In this document: piece after piece, positions 8,850 through 15,963 of the stretch
Layout: each line of letters opens with the position of its first letter
How positions within the stretch are numbered: position 1 is the stretch's first letter
Source: JAYRWN01 sp041917975
Lineage (GTDB): Bacteria; Bacteroidota; Bacteroidia; Chitinophagales; Saprospiraceae
Length of the DNA stretch: 24,930 nucleotides
Direction: 5' to 3'
Assembly: GCA_041917975.1 (NCBI GenBank)
Contig: JAYRWN010000416.1
Span: forward strand, 1-24,930
Made by a program: the position numbers and the translations under genes
Notes under the pieces: generated by a model
What the model saw: only the letters and a program-made list of their open reading frames with translations
The model's database searches: none
What the model was told of the DNA's origin: nothing

Positions 8850-8943
8850 TGACAATTTGTCGTACAGAAAATGACAAAAAACTAACTTAACCTGACAGTC
8901 AGGCCTGAAAAAACCGCCAAAGGTGATTTGGCACAAGAAATGA
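8850..8943 (+). promoter_or_regulatory. Phased TGACA palindromes and -24/-12-like element upstream of groES
   Basis: TGACA occurs at 8850, 8872 and 8893, about two helix turns apart. Two of the copies are in perfect odd palindromes: GACAATTTGTC (8851-8861) and CCTGACAGTCAGG (8891-8903). Downstream, TTGGCAC at 8928-8934 matches the sigma-54 -24 box. The -12 position, 11 bases on from the second G, reads ATGA rather than TTGC, so the -12 match is poor. The predicted start would be near 8954, about 58 bases before groES. No CIRCE (HrcA) element is present. Functional assignment is inference. Confidence 0.45.
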
Positions 8944-9011
8944 TCAGTGAGGTTGAAACTTAAATATTTATTAATCATAAACATTCATTGTAAAACTTTA
9001 AAAAAGTACAT

Positions 9012-9275
9012 ATGAAGCCAATAAACGATCGAGTAGTGATTAAACCTGCTCCAGCAGAAGAAAAAACAAAAGGAGGAATTATCATTCCTGATACCGCGAA
9101 AGAAAAACCACAGCGTGGTGAGGTAGTTGCCGTTGGAACTGGAAAAGACGGTAACAAAATGACCGTAAAAAAAGGGGACATTGTCCTTTACGGTAAGTAT
9201 GCCGGTCAAGAGCTGCACTACAATGGTCAGGACTATCTGATCATGCGTGAAGATGATATCCTGGTGGTATTGTAA
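9012..9275 (+). CDS. groES: Co-chaperonin GroES
   Basis: The 87-residue lid of the GroEL chaperonin. MKPINDRVVIKPAPAEEKT is followed by the mobile loop KGGIIIPDTAKEKPQ, which docks on GroEL, then GEVVAVGTG and the C-terminal YLIMREDDILVVL strand. Length is slightly under the 90-97 usual in many bacteria but typical of Bacteroidota. It is followed by groEL after 54 bases, the usual bicistronic arrangement. The 287 bases before it hold no gene but do hold phased palindromes and a possible -24/-12 element. The leader just before the ATG is A-rich without a clear Shine-Dalgarno sequence. Confidence 0.97.
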   Translation: MKPINDRVVIKPAPAEEKTKGGIIIPDTAKEKPQRGEVVAVGTGKDGNKMTVKKGDIVLYGKYAGQELHYNGQDYLIMREDDILVVL

Positions 9276-9329
9276 TTAATTCTATTACACACTTTAATTA
9301 TTTTGTTAATCCAATAAAAAATTCAAGAT

Positions 9330-10964
9330 ATGGCTAAACAGATTAGCTTCAATGTAGATGCCAGAGAAAAACTTAAGAATGGCATTGACGCTTTGGCAAA
9401 TGCGGTAAAAGTAACTCTTGGCCCAAAAGGCCGTAATGTGGTATTGCAAAAAAGCTTTGGCGCTCCGACCATCACCAAGGATGGTGTGACGGTAGCTAAA
9501 GACATCGAATTGGAAGATGCGGTGGAGAATATGGGCGCTCAAATGCTCAAAGAAGTAGCCAGCAAAACTGCCGACCTGGCTGGTGATGGAACGACTACAG
9601 CCACGGTATTGGCTCAAGCTATGGTTCAAGCTGGTATGAAAAACGTAGCAGCAGGTGCCAATCCTATGGATATCAAGAGAGGTATCGATAAAGCAACCAA
9701 AGCTGTCGTAGAAAATTTGAAAAAACAAAGTGAGCAGATCGGAAACGACTTCAACAAAATCCAGCAAGTGGCATCTATTTCCGCTAACAACGATGAAGAA
9801 ATAGGCAGCCTGATCGCTGATGCGATGAAGCGCGTAACCAAAGATGGTGTAATCACTGTCGAAGAAGCCCGCGGTACTCAAACCTACGTGGAAGAAGTAA
9901 GTGGTATGCAATTCGATCGCGGTTATCTGTCTCCCTACTTTATTACCAATGCTGAAGACATGACCGTGGAATATGAGAATCCATACATCCTGATCCACGA
10001 CAAAAAAATCTCCAACATGCAGGAGATCGTGCCCATCCTGGAAAAAGTAGTCAGCAGTGGTCGTCCCTTATTGATGATCACCGAAGACCTTGAAAGTCAG
10101 GCTCTTGGTGTATTGGTTGTCAACCGTCTACGCGCTCAGTTAAAAGTTGTGGCCGTCAAAGCTCCCGGTTTTGGTGACCGTCGTAAAGCCATGCTGGAAG
10201 ACATTGCCATCCTTACTGGAGGTACTGTTATCTCCGAAGAACAAGGTTATAAACTAGAAAATACAGAGGTTTCTCACCTGGGTGTGGCTGAAAAAATCGT
10301 GGTGGACAAAGATAACACCACCATCGTAAAAGGCCGTGGCGACAAAGACATGATCAAAGCGCGTATAGCCCAGATCAAACAACAAATCGATGTGACCACT
10401 TCCGATTATGACAAAGAAAAACTGCAAGAACGCCTGGCTAAATTAGCCGGTGGAGTTGCTGTACTGTACGTAGGTGCTCCTACCGAAGTAGAAATGAAAG
10501 AGAAAAAAGCCCGCGTTGATGACGCTTTGCATGCCACACGCGCGGCCATCGAAGAAGGTATTGTGACCGGTGGAGGCGTGGCTCTGGTCAGAGCCATGAC
10601 TACCCTGGACGGTGTTAAAGCAGTAAACGAAGATGAAACCATTGGGGTAAACATCGTGCGTAAAGCGTTGGAAGCTCCTCTGCGTATCATTGCTGAAAAT
10701 GCGGGGATAGAGGGTTCAGTGGCAGCACAAGCCGTAAAATCAGGCAAAGGAAGCCATGGTTATAATGCCAGAACGGATAAATACGAAGATCTGAAGAAAG
10801 CCGGGGTTATCGACCCAACCAAAGTGACCCGTATTGCTCTGGAAAATGCCGCTTCCATCGCGGGCATGGTCTTAACTACCGAATGTGTGGTCAACGACAA
10901 ACCGGAACCTAAAGAAGCTGCTCCTGCTGGTAACCATATGCATGGTGGTGGTGGCATGATGTAA
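9330..10964 (+). CDS. groEL: Chaperonin GroEL
   Basis: The 60-kDa chaperonin that folds cytosolic proteins in an ATP-driven double ring. It has 544 residues, full length. Visible signatures are KVTLGPKGRNVVLQKSFGAP (about 28-47), the ATP-site GDGTTTATVLAQAM (about 85-98), RRKAMLEDIAILTGG, AAIEEGIVTGGGVAL (about 410-424), and the Gly/Met-rich tail ending NHMHGGGGMM. Codon use is visibly more uniform than in the neighbours, as expected for a highly expressed gene. A strong hairpin terminator follows 30 bases after the stop. A long open frame on the opposite strand (9306-9998) is a shadow of this gene. Confidence 0.98.
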   Translation: MAKQISFNVDAREKLKNGIDALANAVKVTLGPKGRNVVLQKSFGAPTITKDGVTVAKDIELEDAVENMGAQMLKEVASKTADLAGDGTTTATVLAQAMVQAGMKNVAAGANPMDIKRGIDKATKAVVENLKKQSEQIGNDFNKIQQVASISANNDEEIGSLIADAMKRVTKDGVITVEEARGTQTYVEEVSGMQFDRGYLSPYFITNAEDMTVEYENPYILIHDKKISNMQEIVPILEKVVSSGRPLLMITEDLESQALGVLVVNRLRAQLKVVAVKAPGFGDRRKAMLEDIAILTGGTVISEEQGYKLENTEVSHLGVAEKIVVDKDNTTIVKGRGDKDMIKARIAQIKQQIDVTTSDYDKEKLQERLAKLAGGVAVLYVGAPTEVEMKEKKARVDDALHATRAAIEEGIVTGGGVALVRAMTTLDGVKAVNEDETIGVNIVRKALEAPLRIIAENAGIEGSVAAQAVKSGKGSHGYNARTDKYEDLKKAGVIDPTKVTRIALENAASIAGMVLTTECVVNDKPEPKEAAPAGNHMHGGGGMM

Positions 10965-10994
10965 TCTAAGCGATTAGAAATAAGCTTTAAATAG

Positions 10995-11026
10995 AGGCTG
11001 TCAGTAAAACCTGGCAGCCTTTTTTA
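10995..11026 (+). terminator. Rho-independent terminator of groESL
   Basis: AGGCTGTCAG (10995-11004) pairs with CTGGCAGCCT (11011-11020) over 10 positions with one G-T wobble and a 6-base loop (TAAAAC). It is followed at once by a run of T. It separates groESL from the oxidoreductase genes downstream. Confidence 0.9.
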
Positions 11027-11100
11027 TTTCTTCTTTGCAAGCTATTTTTCCTAGCAGTGATCCGGGGGGTATTTATCTTGTGGAAATAAATAACCAGGCT

Positions 11101-12477
11101 ATGGATATTATTCATGCTGACGCCATTAAGTCTAACCATTATACTGATATCCTTATCATCGGGGCAGGCTCGGCTGGATGTGTGGCTGCCCTTTCAGCCG
11201 CCCAATCATCGTATTCAGTCACCTTAGTTGAACGGTACGGCTTTGCAGGAGGTACTTCGACACAAATGCTGGATACATTCTATGGTTTTTTTACGCCCGG
11301 TCAAAATCCACGCAAAATAGTTGGGGGGTGGCCGGATCGGGTGGTCAACCGGTTAGCTTTAACCGGAGACATCTTTTGACGCTCCAATACGTATGGCGCC
11401 GGCACTGGGGTGAATTACAATCCGGAGCGTCTAAAACTGGTCTGGGACCAGTTATTCATTGCATCCAACGTTAATATTTTCTACCATACCGTTTTAGTGG
11501 ACGTTCAAATAACTGGTCACGTGATCAAAGCCATTTTTTTTAACAAAGGAGGGGGGTTTATTAGCATCACCTGTCATAGGGTCATTGATGCCAGTGGAGA
11601 CGCCGATTATTGTCACCTGGCTGGTCTACCTTATGAAAAGGCCGGAGAGCATGAACCGGCGCAAAGTATGACCACCACCTTTCGTATGGCCAATGTTGAC
11701 CTGCCCCAATTTCATGCTGCCGGTGGTAACCTGATGTTGAAAGAAAAAATGACCGTTGCCGTGAATGAGCAGACCTATCCTTTACCCCGGCGTAATGGAT
11801 CAGCTCATGAAATGTGTCAACCAAATTGCATCTCTACGGTAGCCGTGAAAGTTACCGGCCTGGATCCAGGTAAACTAAAAGAGCTCTCTGCAGCTGAACA
11901 AGAAGGTCGTCGCCAGGCTTTTATTTATGAGGATTTTTTCAGAGCTGAGGTACCGGGTTTTCAACAAGCCAAGATCATTGGATTATCCCATCAAATAGGC
12001 ATCCGGGAAACCCGCCGTGTTTATGGATGGCATCGTTTGACTAAGGAAGAATGTATTTCGGCTAAGCGACCTGCTGATCGGATATTCCTTTGTGGTGCGC
12101 CCATCGAAGACCATCGCGACGGGACGGGGTCCACAGACGAAACGTATTGGGAATACATTCAAGGCGATGGCATTTATGGGGTGCCGTATCTGACCTTGGT
12201 ACCCCGGGAAAGCCAGCAGACCTGGGTTATCGGGCGCTGTTTTTCAGCTACCCATGATGCTCACGCGTCTTGCCGTTCCATGGCTCAAACCATGAGTATG
12301 GGTCAAGCGGCAGGATTGGCCGCAGCCTGGTCATTGCAATTTGATAGAGATGCACGACATGTAGACGTTCCGGTCCTGCAGGATATATTATTACAACAGG
12401 GAGCAATCCTTGATCCGCCCAACCACCTGGCTGATACCAGCAGAGGTGGCTGGAAGAATAATCTTGTCACTGAATAA
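11101..12477 (+). pseudogene. FAD-dependent oxidoreductase (FAD_oxidored type) with one in-frame TGA
   Basis: Reading through gives a complete flavoprotein of about 458 residues. From the ATG at 11101, the Rossmann loop DILIIGAGSAGCVAALSAAQ (about 16-35) is followed by VTLVERYGFAGGTST, the FAD-binding and family motif. Codon 93 is TGA (11377-11379, LTGDIF-stop-RSNTYGAG). The same frame then continues with RSNTYGAGTGVNYNPERLK, DASGDADYCHLAG, and the C-terminal SCRSMAQTMSMGQAAGLAAA, which in this family closes the FAD site. No frame shift is involved, only one stop. The alternatives are a recent nonsense mutation, an assembly error or read-through. GTG at 11080 and TTG at 11035 are other possible starts, but the latter is at the groEL terminator. 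The phosphotriesterase-family gene starts 10 bases after the stop. Substrate unknown. Confidence 0.8.
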
Positions 12478-12487
12478 AATTGTGCCC

Positions 12488-13453
12488 ATGAAGACTTTTT
12501 TCAGGACCGTCCTAGGCGATAAACCGGTAGAAGACATGGGGTTATGTTATGCCCATGAACATATCGTTATTGAAGATAGTTATGTCACCACCTCTTACCC
12601 CCAGTTCCTCCTCAATGATACCACTAAAATTGCCCGGGAACTCGCTGATTTCTATCTCCTAGGCGGTAGAACTGTCGTAGACACAATGCCCGCCGATTGT
12701 GGACGGAATGTAAAAAAACTAGCCCAGGTGAGTGAGCTCAGCCGGGTGCATATTATTGCCCCGACCGGCATTCATTTACCAAAATATTATCCTCCCTATC
12801 ACTGGCAATTCAGTTATTCTGCAGACCGGTTGACCGAATTATTTATTGCCGATGTGAACCTTGGTATCGATAAGTATGATTATCATGGCCCTCACCTCGA
12901 GCGTACGACCCATCGTGCCGGGTTGATTAAATTAGCTAGCGGTGATGGGCCTTTATCAACACAAGAAATAAAACTGTTCACCGCGGCGGTTGACGCTCAG
13001 AGAGTTACCGGAGTACCCATTCTCACCCATACCAACGGGGGAAAACTTGCTCTGGCCCAAGTAGAATTGTTGATAAAACTGGGGGCCAGACTGGATCATG
13101 TCATCATCTCGCATACGGATAAAAACCCAGATTTAGCTCTGCACCGGGCTTTGTTGAGCAGTGGCGTTTATTTGGAATACGACAGCGCTTTTCGTTGGAA
13201 AACACCTGAACCAAACCACACCTTCCTTATTTTAAAGCATTTGCTGCCTGATTACCACCAGCATATTATGTTAGGTATGGACCTGGCCCGGCATAGTTAC
13301 TGGAAAAGTTACGGTGGCCAACCCGGATTAACCTGGCTGATCGAGAACATCCCCATGGTGTTGAAACAGTGGGGTATGGAGGAATTTTTACAAGACATGT
13401 TTTACCGCAATCCAGCGGCGGCATTTTCCTTCGTACAAATACCTACGTCCTAA
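12488..13453 (+). CDS. Phosphotriesterase-family metal-dependent hydrolase
   Basis: A 321-residue amidohydrolase-superfamily enzyme of the phosphotriesterase (PHP) group, whose members hydrolyse lactones, phosphotriesters or esters at a binuclear metal site. All six expected ligands can be seen: HEH (His23 and His25), the carboxylated-Lys candidate AGLIKLA (Lys148), THTNGG (His181), ISHTDKN (His209), and LGMDLARHSYW (Asp265). Met at 12488 was chosen because it starts the family core (MKTFFRTVLGDKPVEDMGLCYAHEH). The longer ORF start at 12410 lies inside the oxidoreductase gene. It is 10 bases downstream of that gene and probably co-transcribed, which suggests one short catabolic route in which a redox product such as a lactone is hydrolysed; that link is inference. 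Signal peptide not evident. A hairpin terminator follows directly. Confidence 0.9.
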   Translation: MKTFFRTVLGDKPVEDMGLCYAHEHIVIEDSYVTTSYPQFLLNDTTKIARELADFYLLGGRTVVDTMPADCGRNVKKLAQVSELSRVHIIAPTGIHLPKYYPPYHWQFSYSADRLTELFIADVNLGIDKYDYHGPHLERTTHRAGLIKLASGDGPLSTQEIKLFTAAVDAQRVTGVPILTHTNGGKLALAQVELLIKLGARLDHVIISHTDKNPDLALHRALLSSGVYLEYDSAFRWKTPEPNHTFLILKHLLPDYHQHIMLGMDLARHSYWKSYGGQPGLTWLIENIPMVLKQWGMEEFLQDMFYRNPAAAFSFVQIPTS

Positions 13454-13460
13454 AAATGCA

Positions 13461-13490
13461 AAAGTCGCATCCGGCCAGATGCGACTTTCT
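13461..13490 (+). terminator. Hairpin after the phosphotriesterase-family gene
   Basis: An 11-base perfect stem, AAAGTCGCATC (13461-13471) with GATGCGACTTT (13478-13488), and a 6-base loop. The T run after it is short, but the arm ends in TTT. It lies 8 bases after the gene stop and probably ends that transcript. Confidence 0.75.
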
Positions 13491-13497
13491 ACAACAA

Positions 13498-13519
13498 TTA
13501 TAATCCCATGAACATATCC
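13498..13519 (+). repeat. 22-base direct repeat, copy 1
   Basis: Identical over 22 bases to 13652-13673, 154 bases apart. It includes an ATG at 13508, and the copy covers ten bases before that ATG and four codons after it. Homology fades just after (TATTAAA against TATTTAAA, offset by one base). Confidence 0.9.
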
Positions 13520-13564
13520 GTATTAAAAAAAACTGAAAACGGATCTTATTATATAGTACATTGA
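13508..13564 (+). CDS. Possible 18-residue mini-ORF 1
   Basis: Reads MNISVLKKTENGSYYIVH and stops with TGA. Its first four codons lie in the 22-base duplication and are shared with mini-ORF 2. There is no clear Shine-Dalgarno sequence. It is too short to be judged by coding statistics; the only argument is that the duplicated block is anchored on the start codon. It could equally be chance inside a duplicated non-coding element. Confidence 0.2.
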   Translation: MNISVLKKTENGSYYIVH

Positions 13565-13596
13565 ATGAGAAATCTTAAGTAAGTCGAGATTTGGAC

Positions 13597-13649
13597 TTTA
13601 TTAATAGCAGGCGTACTACCCGAAAGAAGTACAACCCGCTATTAATAAA
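13597..13649. repeat. Long imperfect hairpin between the two repeat copies
   Basis: The outer arms TTTATTAATAGC (13597-13608) and GCTATTAATAAA (13638-13649) are perfect over 12 bases. The inner arms GTACT (13613-13617) and AGTAC (13628-13632) pair again across a small internal loop, leaving a loop of 10 bases. This gives a 53-base stem-loop that could be a structured RNA, a two-way terminator or an end of a small mobile remnant; sequence alone does not decide. Confidence 0.7.
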
Positions 13650-13651
13650 AG

Positions 13652-13673
13652 TTATAATCCCATGAACATATCC
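13652..13673 (+). repeat. 22-base direct repeat, copy 2
   Basis: Perfect copy of 13498-13519, beginning 3 bases after the right arm of the long hairpin. It includes the ATG at 13662. Confidence 0.9.
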
Positions 13674-13706
13674 TTATTTAAAGATAAAATCACGTCAATT
13701 CTTTAA
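13662..13706 (+). CDS. Possible 14-residue mini-ORF 2
   Basis: Reads MNISLFKDKITSIL and ends with TAA. It shares MNIS and the ten bases before the ATG with mini-ORF 1, and like it follows shortly after a hairpin. Coding status is unproven. Confidence 0.2.
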   Translation: MNISLFKDKITSIL

Positions 13707-13900
13707 TCCACGTGGTGAATCTTTCATTCACAATACAATGATCCGAAGAATCTAACCCCAAAACAAGGACAAAAAAAGACTATTGTTACATATATTTTAT
13801 TATAATATGTATTACAAATATTTACTAAAACATTGTTTATCAATAATATACAAGTAAATATCTTTCGCATAAAATGATATTTAGTTATATAAAATAAAAA

Positions 13901-13920
13901 TTCACCGAAAAAAAAGTGAA
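13901..13920 (-). terminator. Weak terminator downstream of the MbnP/MbnH pair
   Basis: Read on the minus strand, TTCAC (complement of 13916-13920) and GTGAA (complement of 13901-13905) form a 5-base stem with a 10-base loop. It is followed by TTTTTATTTTA and lies 11 bases beyond the MbnH-like gene stop. The stem is short, so the call is modest. Confidence 0.45.
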
Positions 13921-13931
13921 GAATTTTTTTT

Positions 13932-15017
13932 TCAGAACGGAGACGAAAATGCCGGATCAGTTAGAAAAGTCGAGTCGGATAAGGTTTTTAGAAAAGCGAT
14001 CAGGTCCGCTTTTTGACTGACGGTGAGGCCCAATGGGCGAATGAGCGCATCTTTATTGGCAGTCTGGTGTCCGCCGGAATTATAATGATCGATAACATCT
14101 TCAATGGTGGCAAAGCGCCCGTCGTGCATAAAAGGCGCCGTAAATAATACATTGCGTAACGTAGGCACCCTAAATCGGCCGTTGTCAAAAATCCTGGTGG
14201 TTACTTCTCCCCGCCCTTTATCAGGAAACCCGGTCAAATCAGAGACTTTTTCTATGCCATTATTGATGTACTCATTGGTGGTAAACAAAGGATGTGCATG
14301 ACAATGGGCGCATTCGGCATCGGGTACCAGGGGATCCAGATCAAAATACATCAGGTACCCATTCAGTTCCTGTTCCGTAAAAAAATCCTCATTGCGCAGG
14401 ACCCGGTCATATTTGGCCTTACCGCTACTCACCAGGGTGCGTTCAAATTGAGCTATGGCTTTTGCCGCGAGCTCTTTGTCAATTTCATCTTTATGTTTGA
14501 TCCCGAAAGCCAGGCGGAATAAGCGTGGATAATCCTCATCCTGGCGTAATTCAGGAATAACATCGCTCCAGCGGTGATTTAACTCCAGGGTATCTTCCAC
14601 CGGCAATAGCGCCTGTTCCTCCAAAGTTTTGGAACGGCCATCCCAGAATAAACCCTGGTTGTATAACCCCACATTGACGAGAGCCATAGCGCTTCGTCGT
14701 CCGGTAAACCCTCGAACCCCAGGGCTAACGGCCAACTGATCGGTAAAATTCATGTCCTGCAGATGGCAGGAAGCACAGGACATGGAGCCATCTATGGAAA
14801 GTCGCTGATCATAAAACAAGCGGCGGCCTAATTCTACGCCTTCCTTAGTGATCGGATTATCCACCGGAATTTCCGGGCTAGGGAAACCGGAAGGAACGAC
14901 TATGGCCAAAGGCTGCGGCCCATAGGGTATACCGCTGAGGTCTCCCGGGTCTGGTTTAGGGTCTTTTTCACAACCAACCCATAGCATCAGGCCGATCATA
15001 AAAAGCCAATTTCTCAC
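13932..15017 (-). CDS. Di-haem cytochrome c peroxidase/MauG-family lipoprotein (MbnH-like)
   Basis: A 361-residue exported di-haem protein of the bacterial cytochrome c peroxidase/MauG superfamily. The signal peptide ends in a lipobox with Cys16 (LWVGC). The two haem sites are CASCH (81-85) and CAHCH (236-240). Between them is the superfamily stretch RRSAMALVNVGLYNQGLFWDGR. After the second site comes FRVPTLRNVLFTAPFMHDG, then FATIEDVIDHYNSGG. The start overlaps the stop of the upstream MbnP-like gene by 4 bases (ATGA). In the methanotroph pair, MbnH oxidises a Trp of MbnP to kynurenine to create a copper site. The pairing here argues for that modifying role rather than plain peroxide removal, but this is inference from family and context. 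No methanobactin operon genes are seen. Confidence 0.92.
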   Translation of the reverse strand: MRNWLFMIGLMLWVGCEKDPKPDPGDLSGIPYGPQPLAIVVPSGFPSPEIPVDNPITKEGVELGRRLFYDQRLSIDGSMSCASCHLQDMNFTDQLAVSPGVRGFTGRRSAMALVNVGLYNQGLFWDGRSKTLEEQALLPVEDTLELNHRWSDVIPELRQDEDYPRLFRLAFGIKHKDEIDKELAAKAIAQFERTLVSSGKAKYDRVLRNEDFFTEQELNGYLMYFDLDPLVPDAECAHCHAHPLFTTNEYINNGIEKVSDLTGFPDKGRGEVTTRIFDNGRFRVPTLRNVLFTAPFMHDGRFATIEDVIDHYNSGGHQTANKDALIRPLGLTVSQKADLIAFLKTLSDSTFLTDPAFSSPF

Positions 15018-15772
15018 TGTATTTGAACCTTAATCGCTTTAATAAAATTATTCATAATCGCCTGGATGGGAGCCAGATTATCGGGATCATGGTTCACCGG
15101 GCTTTTTTTAATATCCAATTCCGCGCCGCCGCTGGGCGCCAGGAGAGCCTGGTGATCCACAGTAAAATTTAGTTTTGGATTAGTCTCTGAGGTTATGTCC
15201 AGGGCCACATCCACATACAGTTCAGCATATAATTGATCCGTACCAGTATGATACAAAAAACCCAGATCAAAATTACCCTGGCCCAAAGTATCTACGAAGC
15301 CCTCCAGTTTGCTAAAAATATAACTGTCCCACGGGCTCCAGTAATGGCTGGCCATACTCAACGGATGACTGGAGTTAAAATCTGCCGGCTCCTTTTTATT
15401 TAATTCCTGCTTTACTCCGATACCAAAACCCAGCCTTTTGTATTTACCGGCCGGTATGTTTTGTAAAATCAGATCGTCAAAAGGATTCGCGCCGGGTAAA
15501 GCATGAGCGGTGAGATCAATGAACGCTATTTCCTGGAGAATTAGTTTGCTGTTATCCTCTCTGACCAGATAAATATCTGATAGATAAAAATCCGATTTGG
15601 AAAAACGAATGGGCAACCCACTGGGCAATTTATAGGTTTTTTGGATTTCTAAGGCCTGGGTTCCATAAACCGGGGTAAAGCTGAACGCCAATTGCCCTTT
15701 TTCATCCTTCTTGTCGCAGGCGTTAATAAGTAAAAACCCTCCGCACAACAAGATCAAAATAATATTTCTCAT
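15014..15772 (-). CDS. MbnP-family copper-binding lipoprotein
   Basis: A 252-residue lipoprotein (lipobox LINAC, Cys19) of the MbnP family, beta-rich and extracytoplasmic. The N-terminal strand LAFSFTPVYGTQAL is followed by the family pattern LPSGLPIRFSKSDFYLSDI and LVREDNSKLI. The core motif region is HPLSMASHYWSPWDSY (about 136-151), then IFSKLEG. In characterised MbnP, the first Trp of a WxW motif is converted to kynurenine and supports Cu(I) binding. Here the only two Trp are 145 and 148, giving WxxW. The gene is the first of a two-gene unit with the di-haem protein, with overlapping stop and start. Upstream lie 191 bases without a gene. A role in copper handling is the family expectation. 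Confidence 0.88.
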   Translation of the reverse strand: MRNIILILLCGGFLLINACDKKDEKGQLAFSFTPVYGTQALEIQKTYKLPSGLPIRFSKSDFYLSDIYLVREDNSKLILQEIAFIDLTAHALPGANPFDDLILQNIPAGKYKRLGFGIGVKQELNKKEPADFNSSHPLSMASHYWSPWDSYIFSKLEGFVDTLGQGNFDLGFLYHTGTDQLYAELYVDVALDITSETNPKLNFTVDHQALLAPSGGAELDIKKSPVNHDPDNLAPIQAIMNNFIKAIKVQIQ

Positions 15773-15963
15773 CAGAGTTATTTTTAAAAAACGACCTAAA
15801 ACATTTAATCTCTATATAAATACCAGGGCTCTGTGCAGACAAACGTTCGGATACGGCTCGGCCCTCTTGATAATAAGTAGGCATCCTGATTTATCCTGAA
15901 CTGCGGATGCAAAAAATGCATTTTATTTTATAAATCAAATATTACCATAATAAGTTCAATGAC

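Larger units (their letters stand above)
13454..13931. other. AT-rich gap of 478 bases with hairpins, a duplication and two mini-ORFs
   Basis: No ordinary gene is seen here. From left to right it holds the terminator hairpin, the first copy of a 22-base duplication, a second long hairpin at 13597-13649, the second copy of the duplication, a small hairpin GTGAAT/ATTCAC (13715-13731), a strongly AT-rich stretch (about 13770-13900), and a weak terminator for the minus-strand genes at the right edge. Confidence 0.8.

Noticed and set aside
8745..8984. Minus-strand open frame of 79 codons in the secG-groES gap
   Set aside because: It overlaps the inverted repeat and the phased palindromes, and is low in complexity with no start signal; the gap is better explained as regulatory.
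8725..9011. CIRCE element (HrcA operator) before groES
   Set aside because: Neither TTAGCACTC nor its mirror half GAGTGCTAA is found in this gap.
9306..9998. Long minus-strand open frame of 230 codons opposite groEL
   Set aside because: It lies fully within groEL, has no recognisable family pattern, and its openness follows from the biased codon use of a highly expressed gene.
10406..10747. Minus-strand open frame of 113 codons opposite groEL
   Set aside because: Shadow of groEL; composition rich in Ser/Ala/Thr as expected from an antisense frame.
11035..11100. TTG start for the oxidoreductase at 11035
   Set aside because: It sits directly after the T run of the groESL terminator and adds residues not seen in the family; ATG at 11101 starts just before the flavin-binding core.
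11377..11412. Selenocysteine insertion signal after the in-frame TGA
   Set aside because: A bacterial SECIS hairpin should begin within a few bases of the TGA, and I could not build a stable stem with a suitable apical loop there.
12410..12487. N-terminal extension of the phosphotriesterase-family protein
   Set aside because: The extension lies within the upstream coding sequence; Met at 12488 begins the conserved core.
13597..13673. Insertion sequence or CRISPR repeat
   Set aside because: There are only two copies of the 22-base block, no transposase frame, no target duplication that I can see, and no regular spacers.
15883..15912. GCATCC/GGATGC inverted repeat between the exonuclease and MbnP-like genes
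   Set aside because: Short arms with an 18-base loop, and not followed by a T run in the direction of the minus-strand genes; too weak to call a terminator.
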